Origin: Bacteroidales bacterium
Lineage (GTDB): Bacteria > Bacteroidota > Bacteroidia > Bacteroidales > Cfx3-03
Length of the DNA: 43,221 nucleotides
Assembly (NCBI GenBank): GCA_023251485.1
Contig: JAHEYR010000006.1
Span: 1 to 43,221, forward strand
Reading direction: 5' to 3'
Numbering within the stretch: position 1 is the first letter of the stretch; every line of letters begins with the position of its first letter. A program made the translations under genes and the position numbers. Shown here in pieces: positions 23,656-31,496 of this stretch. A model generated the notes under the pieces. The model was not told the DNA's origin, searched no databases, and worked only from the letters and a program-made list of their open reading frames with translations.

Positions 23656-24504
23656 ATGAAAAAAATAGTTGTATTAATAATGTTTTTATTTTTTCTAATA
23701 TTGAAAAGTAAAGCCCAATATTCAGAAGAAACACCTCACTATGCTCCAGTTGATAAGTACACGGTTTTGGATTCTGCTTACCTAAAATGCACGTATAAGT
23801 TAACCTATATAAAGGATACCTTACATAAAACCAACATCAGCAGTGATATTCAAACGTTGCAGATTGGCTCCAACATCTCAAAATATTTCAGTCAATATGT
23901 ATTGGAATTTAATAAAAAATATGAACAACTCAAAAACGAAGGGGGAAACAAATTTCCACGGTCAACTGAATATGGGTCGTGTAGTTATGAAGTGTTTAAA
24001 AATTATCCAAAAGGTAAATTCACAGTAACCGATTTTGGGATCAATTTAATTATGAGTAATATTCACGAAGAATTAATCCCTGAACTCAAATGGAATATTA
24101 AGATGGAATTTGATACAGTATTGTCATATCGTTGTCAAAAAGCCACGACACGATTCAGGGGAAGAAACTACGAAGCTTGGTTTACATCGGATATCCCCAT
24201 CGGTAATGGCCCCTGGAAATTAGGTGGTTTACCAGGGCTAATTCTGAAAGTATCCGATCAGCAACACTATTATAATTTTGACTGTATCGGACTCGAAAAG
24301 TTAAATAAAAAGGAACCCATCAAATTCTATCAACTTGACTATAGGCATATAGAGAGAAAAGATTTAAACAAATTATATTTCCGTTTAAACAATGAGCCTG
24401 TTCTTTTTGCAAAAATGTTAGGGAAAACATTGGTAATTATAGATGATGATGGAAGGGAAGGAACAGATGCTAAATTTCCGTATAATCCTATAGAACATGA
24501 ATAA
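23656..24504 (+). CDS. GLPGLI family protein
   Basis: A 282-residue exported protein with a signal peptide (KKIVVLIMFLFFLILKSKA, cleavage near AQY) and the family's name-giving motif in GPWKLGGLPGLILKVSD at about residues 192-208. The family is confined to Bacteroidetes and has no firmly known function. It commonly accompanies outer membrane receptor-like proteins and peptide-maturation genes, as here. It is probably periplasmic or surface-exposed, and might assist assembly or passage of the exported peptide; that is inference. It lies between the precursor and the first radical SAM gene. Confidence 0.93.
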   Translation: MKKIVVLIMFLFFLILKSKAQYSEETPHYAPVDKYTVLDSAYLKCTYKLTYIKDTLHKTNISSDIQTLQIGSNISKYFSQYVLEFNKKYEQLKNEGGNKFPRSTEYGSCSYEVFKNYPKGKFTVTDFGINLIMSNIHEELIPELKWNIKMEFDTVLSYRCQKATTRFRGRNYEAWFTSDIPIGNGPWKLGGLPGLILKVSDQQHYYNFDCIGLEKLNKKEPIKFYQLDYRHIERKDLNKLYFRLNNEPVLFAKMLGKTLVIIDDDGREGTDAKFPYNPIEHE

Positions 24505-24555
24505 AGAATATCTAACAAATATATTAAAACAGTATTTTAACTACACAAAACAAAT

Positions 24556-25818
24556 ATGAAATATAAAAACACAACGAACTTGTCGTCAGAATATATTGAA
24601 TATTTATTGGCAAATACACCTCAAGTTACATTTGAAATAACAGATGCATGTAATCTGAAATGCACTTATTGTGGATATGGTGAATTCTATTCCGATTATG
24701 ACGACCGGGAAAATAAAGTTTTGCCTGAAAAAAAAGCAATTCGTTTATTGGATTACCTGAGTAAACTATGGAATTCCTCTAGAAATATCTCTTCTAATGA
24801 GAATATATTTATCAGCTTTTATGGTGGTGAACCATTGTTGAATATGAAATTTATACGAAAGATTGTTGATTACGTGGAGAATGAATTAAAATGCGAAAAT
24901 AGAAGATTTAGATTCTCAATGACAACAAATGGTTTGTTATTACACAAGTACATTGAATATTTAGTAAAACACGATTTCCATTTATTAATAAGTTTAGATG
25001 GAAATAAAGAAAATAATGCTTATCGGATTGATAAAATGGGGAATCCAAAATTTGAAATTATTCTGAGAAATACAGATGCTATTCGAGATAATTACCCAAA
25101 TTATTTTCTGAGCAATGTTAACTTCAATGCTGTGTTACACAATAAAAATACAGTAGAAAGCATATACCGATTCGTTAAAGTTAGGTTTAACAAAATACCT
25201 AATATTGGGGAACTTAACAATATGGGGATTCGCCCGGATAAACGAGAAGTATTTATGCAGACCTATCGAAATTCAGAAGAAAGTCTATATCAGTCAGAAC
25301 ATTATTCAGAAATAGAAAAAGATATGTTTGTTAAATCAGGATCCTTTAGAAATTGTTTAATGTATCTTATTCGACATAGTGATTTTGTTTTTAAAGATTA
25401 TAATGAATTACTCTATGGAAAGCCAAAAGAAGAGCATACTTTTCCTACTGGAACATGCTTGCCATTCACAAAAAAAATATATGTTACGGTTAATGGGAAA
25501 ATATTGCCTTGTGAACGAATTGGGCATAAATTTGCCTTGGGTGAAATAACTGATACCGAAATTAAATTAGATTTCAGTTTAATTGCAAAGAAATACAACA
25601 AATATTATGCGAAATTAGACTCTCAATGTAAGTCATGTTATAATAAAAAAGGTTGCATACAATGTGTCTTTAATATAGAGAACATTGATGAAGAACCCAC
25701 TTGCCATGGGTGTTTGACAAAAAAGGACTTTGATTCTTATGTTAATTCTCAGTTAAACTTTTTAGCTCACAACCCTGAAGCCTATTTTCGGATTATGGAA
25801 GAAGTAATAGTTAAGTAA
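24556..25818 (+). CDS. Radical SAM/SPASM peptide maturase (GG-Bacteroidales type)
   Basis: A 420-residue radical SAM enzyme. C32, C36 and C39 (CNLKCTYC) bind the catalytic 4Fe-4S cluster and FYGGEPLL is the SAM-contacting GGE motif. From about residue 296 the C-terminal part has a SPASM-like cysteine set (GTCLPF, ILPCERIG, CKSC, GCIQC, CHGC) for auxiliary clusters. Such enzymes install carbon-sulphur, carbon-carbon or ether links on precursor peptides. The precursor is encoded 1 kb upstream and a second radical SAM gene follows after 11 bases, so this is very likely the main maturase. Bond type and target residues cannot be predicted with confidence. Confidence 0.92.
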   Translation: MKYKNTTNLSSEYIEYLLANTPQVTFEITDACNLKCTYCGYGEFYSDYDDRENKVLPEKKAIRLLDYLSKLWNSSRNISSNENIFISFYGGEPLLNMKFIRKIVDYVENELKCENRRFRFSMTTNGLLLHKYIEYLVKHDFHLLISLDGNKENNAYRIDKMGNPKFEIILRNTDAIRDNYPNYFLSNVNFNAVLHNKNTVESIYRFVKVRFNKIPNIGELNNMGIRPDKREVFMQTYRNSEESLYQSEHYSEIEKDMFVKSGSFRNCLMYLIRHSDFVFKDYNELLYGKPKEEHTFPTGTCLPFTKKIYVTVNGKILPCERIGHKFALGEITDTEIKLDFSLIAKKYNKYYAKLDSQCKSCYNKKGCIQCVFNIENIDEEPTCHGCLTKKDFDSYVNSQLNFLAHNPEAYFRIMEEVIVK

Positions 25819-25829
25819 AAAAATAAATT

Positions 25830-27080
25830 ATGCTAAATCAACAAAAAAAATACTGGTTTTTTATTTATCCTTATGTATTTGTTTCTTATGAGAATCAAAA
25901 AAAAATATTATTGTACAATACACAGGATGGGCAAAATGTGGAATTTGAATCAGAAATATGTAAAGAACTAATAATTAAAGTCTATGATAAATTAAATTTA
26001 GGTGTTGTTTTATTAGACACAAAATATATTCAAGACTCGGAATGCAATGAATTTATTCTAACTTTAATTAATAAACGTATTGGAAATGTTCTCGATGTTA
26101 TTGAAGGTGCACCTAAACCTATAAAATTAGTTCCAATACTTAACTTACAGAGAGATATAGATCGTTTAAAAGCAGACGGAGAAATGTCTATAGGCGTAGG
26201 GTTAATGAATTATTTAACTGAGATAAATATTTACATAAATGGAAAATGCAATATAAATTGTCCATATTGTAATGATTACTATAAACAAGCAATATCATGT
26301 ACTCGTTCTAACGATGATGTTATACTATCGCCAAAAGAAATTAAAAACATATTTTATCAAATAGGACATGCGCCAATAGGGGAGATTAATCTACTGGGAG
26401 GCGATATATCTGCATACCCTTTTTGGAAAGAATTACATGAAATAACAGAAGAATATAAGAGTCGTTTGCATTATTGGTTGCACTTTAAACAGATAAAAGA
26501 AAATGGCCTGTTTTTTAAAATAGACGATGTTTCAAAGATAAGCGTTATCGTAAATTTTCCGGTAAATGAAAGAGAATTTGCAAATCAAATGATTGTGTTG
26601 AAAATGAAGAATAATGTGGGGTTTCATTTTTTTGTGGAAAACGAACTTCATTATAATATGGTAGAAAAGTGGGTTGAAGAATTTAAGATAAGAGAATATC
26701 ATATAATCCCTTTCTATACAGACGCAAACTTAGCTTTTTTTCAGGAGAATGTTTTTTTAGAGAAAACAGATATCTTTTCTGAAATTGTAGCGCAAAGAAC
26801 AATATTTTGCAATCAAAAACTCAATTCTAATTTTTTTGGTAAATTATATATTTTTCCAAACGGTTCTGTTAAGGCAAGTACAAATACAGAGGTAATTGGC
26901 AATATATATAATGATTCTGTTTTGAAAAGTATTTATAATGAAATGGATATAAATACTGCATGGCGTAGAATCAGAGATGAAGAACCTTGTAATCTTTGTT
27001 TATGTCAATATTTGTGCCCATCTCCATCGAATTATGAAGCGGTTATAGGAAAAACAAACTTGTGTCATGTAAAACCATGA
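25830..27080 (+). CDS. Second radical SAM protein with N-terminal PqqD-like region (TIGR04150-like)
   Basis: A 416-residue protein resembling the 'pseudo-rSAM' partner of GG-Bacteroidales systems, but with an intact CxxxCxxC motif at C140, C144 and C147 (CNINCPYC). Residues 1-90 (FIYPYVFVSYENQKKILLYN, then a helical stretch) look like a PqqD-type leader-binding domain. A GGD stretch (INLLGGDISAYPF) replaces the usual GGE. The C-terminus has a short SPASM-like set (EEPCNLCLCQYLCPSP). It may be a leader-binding partner of the first enzyme, a second maturase, or both. Its stop overlaps the exporter start as ATGA. Confidence 0.82.
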   Translation: MLNQQKKYWFFIYPYVFVSYENQKKILLYNTQDGQNVEFESEICKELIIKVYDKLNLGVVLLDTKYIQDSECNEFILTLINKRIGNVLDVIEGAPKPIKLVPILNLQRDIDRLKADGEMSIGVGLMNYLTEINIYINGKCNINCPYCNDYYKQAISCTRSNDDVILSPKEIKNIFYQIGHAPIGEINLLGGDISAYPFWKELHEITEEYKSRLHYWLHFKQIKENGLFFKIDDVSKISVIVNFPVNEREFANQMIVLKMKNNVGFHFFVENELHYNMVEKWVEEFKIREYHIIPFYTDANLAFFQENVFLEKTDIFSEIVAQRTIFCNQKLNSNFFGKLYIFPNGSVKASTNTEVIGNIYNDSVLKSIYNEMDINTAWRRIRDEEPCNLCLCQYLCPSPSNYEAVIGKTNLCHVKP

Positions 27081-29269
27081 GAATAACCTTTCCATATTAT
27101 AAACAACTCGACTCAATGGACTGCGGCCCTAGCTGCCTGCGCATGATTGCAAAGCACTATGGCCGAGGTTATTCACTTGAGACAATACGCAAGCAATCAC
27201 AGATCAATCGTGAAGGCGTTTCCTTGTTGGGGATTAGTGAAGCTGCAGAAAATATAGGGTTCAGAACCGTAGGTGTCAGATTTGGCTTTGACAAGTTAAA
27301 AGAAGAGATGCCCTTACCCTGCATCGTGCATTGGAATCAGAATCACTTTGTTGTAGTTTATAAGATAAAAAAAGATAAAGTATTCGTAGCGGATCCGGGA
27401 AAAGGATTCATCAAGTTTACCGATGAAGAATTTAAGAGGGGATGGATCAGCACCGCCCATGAAGGAGAAAAAGAAGGAGTCGCCCTCATGCTTGAACCCA
27501 CTCCCAAGTTCTATGAAGCAGAAGACGAAAAGAGAAAAGGACTGGGATTCGGGCTCCTCCTCCGTTACTTGCTAAGCCATATTAAACTGATCTCCCAACT
27601 CGCATTAGGATTACTGGCCGGGAGTATACTGCAACTCATCTTTCCTTTTCTAACCCAGTCGGTAATAGATATAGGAATCAATACCCGCAACATCAGTTTT
27701 GTTTACATCGTGTTGATTGCCCAATTAATGCTGATCGCCGGAAGAACGATGGTCGACTTTATCCGAAGCTGGATCATGCTCCATATCAGTACCCGGATCA
27801 ATATCTCCATCCTTTCGGACTTCTTAATCAAACTGATGCGGTTGCCCGTCTCCTTCTTCGATACCAAGAATTTTGGCGATATCATGCAGCGCATTGGTGA
27901 TCATCAACGGATCCAGTCGTTCTTAACCGGTACAGCCCTGAATACAATGTTTTCATTATTTAACTTGGTAGTATTTGGTGTGGTGCTGGCCAATTACAAT
28001 ATGACCATATTTGGTGTCTTTCTGATAGGTAGCATAGCCTATGTAGCCTGGATTGTCCTGTTCCTGAAACAACGACGAAAACTGGATTTTAAACGCTTTG
28101 ATGTAGCCTCAAGGAACCAGAGCTCACTGATACAGCTCATCAGCGGTATGCAGGAGATCAAGATGAATAATTGCGAGAAACAAAAACGTTGGGAATGGGA
28201 ACGCATACAAGCCCGCCTATTTAAACTAAGCATCAAAGGATTGGCATTAAGCCAGTACCAACAGATAGGTGCCTTCTTTCTGAACGAAGGGAAGAATGTC
28301 TTCATCACCTTCCTGGCCGCCCAGTCCGTTATTAATGGACAGCTAACCCTTGGTGGCATGATGGCCATGCAATATATCATCGGACAGCTAAACAGTCCCG
28401 TAGAACAGCTCATAGGCTTAACACAAAGCATTCAGGATGCCAAGATCAGCTTAGAGCGGTTAAATGAAATCCATGGAATGGATGATGAAGAACCCTTGGA
28501 TAAAACATTTCTGGATCAGCTGCCCGAACACAAAGACCTTACCTTGCAAAACGTAAGCTTTCAATATCCGGGAGCAGGACAAGAGCCTGTGTTAAAGCAG
28601 ATCAATCTACAGATACCGCAAGGAAGGACAACCGCCATCGTAGGGATGAGCGGTAGTGGAAAGACTACTCTGCTCAAGCTACTGCTAAAGTTCTATCCCC
28701 CTGCCAAAGGAGAGATTCGTATTGGAGAGACCTCGCTGTCGGTGGTTAGTAACCGGTATTGGCGTAGCCTGTGCGGGGTGGTGATGCAGGAGGGATTTAT
28801 CTTTTCGGATAGCATAGCCAAGAACATTGCCGTTGGAGAGGAACGCATTGATATGAACCGGTTGCTGCATGCCACGAAAGTAGCCAATATTCAGGAGTTT
28901 ATAGAATCATTACCCCTGGGCTTAAACACAAAAATAGGATCGGAAGGAAACGGCATCAGTCAGGGTCAGAAGCAACGGATATTGATTGCCCGTGCAGTAT
29001 ACAAGAACCCCGAATACATTTTCTTTGATGAAGCCACCAATGCACTGGATGCAAATAATGAACTAATTATCATGGAGAACCTGAATGATTTCTTTAAAGG
29101 ACGGACAGTCGTGATTGTAGCCCATCGGCTGAGTACGGTGAAGAATGCAGATCAGATTATTGTTCTGGATAAAGGAGAAGTGGTTGAATTGGGCTCACAC
29201 CATGAGTTAACGGCTCAGAAGGGAGAATATTACCAGTTGGTAAAGAATCAACTGGAATTGGGACAGTAG
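27077..29269 (+). CDS. C39-peptidase-containing ABC exporter (PCAT)
   Basis: A 731-residue bacteriocin-type exporter starting at ATG 27077, which overlaps the preceding stop (ATGA). Residues 1-135 are a C39 peptidase with Q10, C16 (DSMDCGPSC), H90 (NQNHFVVVY) and D106 (VADPGKG), which cuts after the GG of a leader. A six-helix ABC membrane domain follows. The ATPase has Walker A (GMSGSGKTTLL, about residue 522), a variant signature SQGQKQR and Walker B with YIFFDEATNAL. It should remove the leader of the 23302 peptide and move the core across the inner membrane. Base composition jumps at its start (30 of 60 G or C at 28261-28320, against 18 of 60 at 26701-26760 in the gene before). Confidence 0.95.
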   Translation: MRITFPYYKQLDSMDCGPSCLRMIAKHYGRGYSLETIRKQSQINREGVSLLGISEAAENIGFRTVGVRFGFDKLKEEMPLPCIVHWNQNHFVVVYKIKKDKVFVADPGKGFIKFTDEEFKRGWISTAHEGEKEGVALMLEPTPKFYEAEDEKRKGLGFGLLLRYLLSHIKLISQLALGLLAGSILQLIFPFLTQSVIDIGINTRNISFVYIVLIAQLMLIAGRTMVDFIRSWIMLHISTRINISILSDFLIKLMRLPVSFFDTKNFGDIMQRIGDHQRIQSFLTGTALNTMFSLFNLVVFGVVLANYNMTIFGVFLIGSIAYVAWIVLFLKQRRKLDFKRFDVASRNQSSLIQLISGMQEIKMNNCEKQKRWEWERIQARLFKLSIKGLALSQYQQIGAFFLNEGKNVFITFLAAQSVINGQLTLGGMMAMQYIIGQLNSPVEQLIGLTQSIQDAKISLERLNEIHGMDDEEPLDKTFLDQLPEHKDLTLQNVSFQYPGAGQEPVLKQINLQIPQGRTTAIVGMSGSGKTTLLKLLLKFYPPAKGEIRIGETSLSVVSNRYWRSLCGVVMQEGFIFSDSIAKNIAVGEERIDMNRLLHATKVANIQEFIESLPLGLNTKIGSEGNGISQGQKQRILIARAVYKNPEYIFFDEATNALDANNELIIMENLNDFFKGRTVVIVAHRLSTVKNADQIIVLDKGEVVELGSHHELTAQKGEYYQLVKNQLELGQ

Positions 29270-29285
29270 TACAACTGCAAATTAA

Positions 29286-30614
29286 ATGAAGCAGAAAAAA
29301 GATAAAACAATGCCTGAAAATAAGATATCCATTTCCAATCTTTTGGACACCCGAAGTGAAGAGGTGCAGGAGATCATAAGCAGACCACCTCACTGGCTTA
29401 TCCGTTGGGGTATCTCCGTCTTCTTCTTTATCCTGTTGCTTGTTTTGTTTCTCTCATGGCTGATAAAATACCCTGATGTGGTTAATGCATCGGTAAGGCT
29501 GGTGTCCATCAATAGCCCTAAGGCGATCAATGCAAAGATAACCGGTAAACTCATCAAGCTGGTTGCCAAAGAACAGATGGTGGTTCACAAGGACGATATA
29601 TTGGCATGGTTGGAGAGTATAGCAAGCCATGAAGAGGTGATTGACTTGTCGAAAGCGTTGGATGGATTACAAAAGACATTAGATGGCAATGACTTTGTGA
29701 CACTGGTAAAGTTTAACGATAGAAACTATACCCATCTGGGAGAGATCCAACCGGCTTTCCAATCCTTCGATAATGCATACATTCAATTAAAGGCATATTT
29801 AACGAATGGGTTTTATATTCAGAAACAGACCATGTTGGTTAAAGAGGAACAATTTCTTAGTAACCAACAGCAAAACCTGATAGATCAGAAAGGGTTGATG
29901 GAGCAGGACTTTGAACTGGCTAAGAGTGAATTTGAATCGAATAAGCAACTGTCCGTTCAAAAAGTCATTGCTCCGATCGACTATAAGAGAGAAGAGAGTA
30001 AGTTTCTGGCCAAGAAGAGTTCATTAAAACAGATGGATGCCTCCATCATTAATATGCAGTCGTCACTTATGGCAAAACAAAGAGAGAAGATGGAGCTGGA
30101 TAAGCAGATCAGCGATCAGAAACTAAGCTTTGCCCAGTCACTGAATACACTACGTAGTGAAATAGAAAACTGGAAGTCGAAATACCTGCTGATTGCACCG
30201 ATTGATGGAACACTACTCTTTTCAACCTTTTTACAAGAAAACCAAACTATTAAGACAGGCCAGGAGGTGTTTTACATAGCACCTTCTACTACCAATTATT
30301 ATGGAGAGATGAATATATCGCAGTATTCGTTTGGTAAGATCAGAAAAGGGCAACGGGTAAACCTGAAGTTTTCTGCTTACCCGTATCAGGAGTTCGGAAT
30401 GGTAAATGGAACGATCTCTTATATTTCGGAGGTACCCACCAATGATAGTATCTTTATGTCGAAGGTAGAGTTTAAGAATGGATTAAAGACAAACTTTGGG
30501 AAGGTGATAAAGCCCCGGTTGGGAATGACAGCTCAGGCTGAAATCATTACTGCCGATAAGCGATTGATTGAACGGTTCTTTAATAATATCAGAACGGTGT
30601 TTTATAAGAATTAG
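29286..30614 (+). CDS. HlyD-family membrane fusion protein, partner of the exporter
   Basis: A 442-residue protein with one N-terminal membrane helix (RWGISVFFFILLLVLFLSWL), a lipoyl/barrel-sandwich region beginning SPKAINAKITGKLIKLVA, a coiled-coil hairpin (about residues 195-300) and the closing half YLLIAPIDGTLLFSTF with a beta-barrel domain. HlyD-type adaptors link PCAT exporters to the outer membrane. It lies 16 bases after the exporter gene and shares its higher GC content. An alternative start at 29310 is in frame. It is the last gene of the plus-strand run. Confidence 0.93.
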   Translation: MKQKKDKTMPENKISISNLLDTRSEEVQEIISRPPHWLIRWGISVFFFILLLVLFLSWLIKYPDVVNASVRLVSINSPKAINAKITGKLIKLVAKEQMVVHKDDILAWLESIASHEEVIDLSKALDGLQKTLDGNDFVTLVKFNDRNYTHLGEIQPAFQSFDNAYIQLKAYLTNGFYIQKQTMLVKEEQFLSNQQQNLIDQKGLMEQDFELAKSEFESNKQLSVQKVIAPIDYKREESKFLAKKSSLKQMDASIINMQSSLMAKQREKMELDKQISDQKLSFAQSLNTLRSEIENWKSKYLLIAPIDGTLLFSTFLQENQTIKTGQEVFYIAPSTTNYYGEMNISQYSFGKIRKGQRVNLKFSAYPYQEFGMVNGTISYISEVPTNDSIFMSKVEFKNGLKTNFGKVIKPRLGMTAQAEIITADKRLIERFFNNIRTVFYKN

Positions 30615-30691
30615 GTGTTCTGAATCAATTGTTTAGTCAACTTTATTTAGGGCACAGACAGTTCTCGCGCCGTCTATATTTTATCTTTTTA

Positions 30692-30742
30692 GTTGCATCA
30701 TGTTGCATCATGTTGCATCATAATTGCATCATGGTTGCATCA
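30692..30742. repeat. Tandem array of TTGCATCAT, five units
   Basis: TTGCATCAT begins at 30693, 30703, 30713, 30724 and 30735 (the last ends in AA), a spacing of 10, 10, 11 and 11 bases. One helical turn per unit puts all copies on the same DNA face. It is located between two convergent genes. Confidence 0.85.
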
Positions 30743-30792
30743 AGTAAAAAAAAATCTAATTACTTTATATACTGAATTGTAACTTTATTGCA

Positions 30793-30834
30793 TTGGCTCA
30801 TAATTGGCTCATGTTGGGCTCATGATTGGCTCAT
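30793..30834. repeat. Tandem array of TTGGCTCAT, four units
   Basis: TTGGCTCAT begins at 30793, 30804 and 30826, with a TTGGGCTCAT variant at 30814; spacing is 10-12 bases. The unit resembles that of the neighbouring array (TTGCATCAT), but the two arrays are internally uniform and different from each other, as expected if each was amplified separately. Confidence 0.85.
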
Positions 30835-30949
30835 AAGCCAACTAATAAATCAAAAAAGCGATTGGGTGTCAATTATTCAAGCACTACGTAAAGGCGTATT
30901 TAATATCAAACCGCCATACATCCAAATACAACCTATTTCGCTTAATTCC

Positions 30950-31471
30950 TTATTCCTCCTCTTTATACCATGATGCATATTTAGGATAGGCATCGGCTAT
31001 ACGGAGGACTTGTCCTTCGATCAAGGCGAGGTCGAGATCTTTGATCTTGCGGGCCGGAACACCGGCATAAAGTGATCCTGATTCAATGACAGTTCCTTCG
31101 AGTACAACTGAACCGGCAGCAACCATTGAATTGCTGTGAATAATCACGCCATCCATCACAATCGCACCCATACCAATAAGTACATTGTCGTGAATGGTGC
31201 ATCCATGAATGATTACGTTGTGGGCTATCGAAACATTACTTCCAATATTCACAGGCCATTTTTGATAGGTACAGTGAACGATGGCTCCGTCCTGAACGTT
31301 GACTTTGTTGCCCATGCGGATGTAATGTACATCGCCCCGGACAACTGCGTTAAACCAGATGCTACATTGATCGCCCATCACTACATCGCCAATGACGGTT
31401 GCAGTGTCGGCAAGAAAACAATCGTTCCCGAATTGGGGAGTTTGTTTATTAACGGTTTTAATAAGTGCCAT
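30950..31471 (-). CDS. Gamma-carbonic anhydrase family protein (left-handed beta-helix)
   Basis: A 173-residue hexapeptide-repeat protein of the YrdA/PaaY/CamH-like family. The three zinc-ligand histidines of gamma-carbonic anhydrases are present as H66 (IVHCTY), H84 (IAHNVII) and H89 (IIHGC). The repeats (VVMGDQ, VIIHGC, VLIGMGAIV and others) form the beta-helix, and a helix at the C-terminus closes it. Members hydrate carbon dioxide or have lost activity; which holds here is not decidable by eye. It lies 25 bases after nadB and is probably cotranscribed with it. Confidence 0.92.
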   Translation of the reverse strand: MALIKTVNKQTPQFGNDCFLADTATVIGDVVMGDQCSIWFNAVVRGDVHYIRMGNKVNVQDGAIVHCTYQKWPVNIGSNVSIAHNVIIHGCTIHDNVLIGMGAIVMDGVIIHSNSMVAAGSVVLEGTVIESGSLYAGVPARKIKDLDLALIEGQVLRIADAYPKYASWYKEEE

Positions 31472-31496
31472 GACTTTAAACTATAATATAAATTGA

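Larger units (their letters stand above)
30615..30949. other. Gene-free convergent gap with tandem repeat arrays
   Basis: The gap lies between the 3' ends of the exporter adaptor and the gamma-carbonic anhydrase gene. It contains two short tandem arrays (30692-30742 and 30793-30834), a possible weak hairpin around 30656-30680 followed by TTTTATCTTTTT that could terminate the adaptor transcript, and otherwise AT-rich DNA. No coding sequence is convincing; a frame across the second array is low-complexity. Confidence 0.6.

Noticed and set aside
30788..30973. 61-codon plus-strand frame over the TTGGCTCAT array
   Set aside because: Its N-terminal half is only the translated tandem repeat and it runs into the 3' end of the gamma-carbonic anhydrase gene; no ribosome-binding site or conservation signal.
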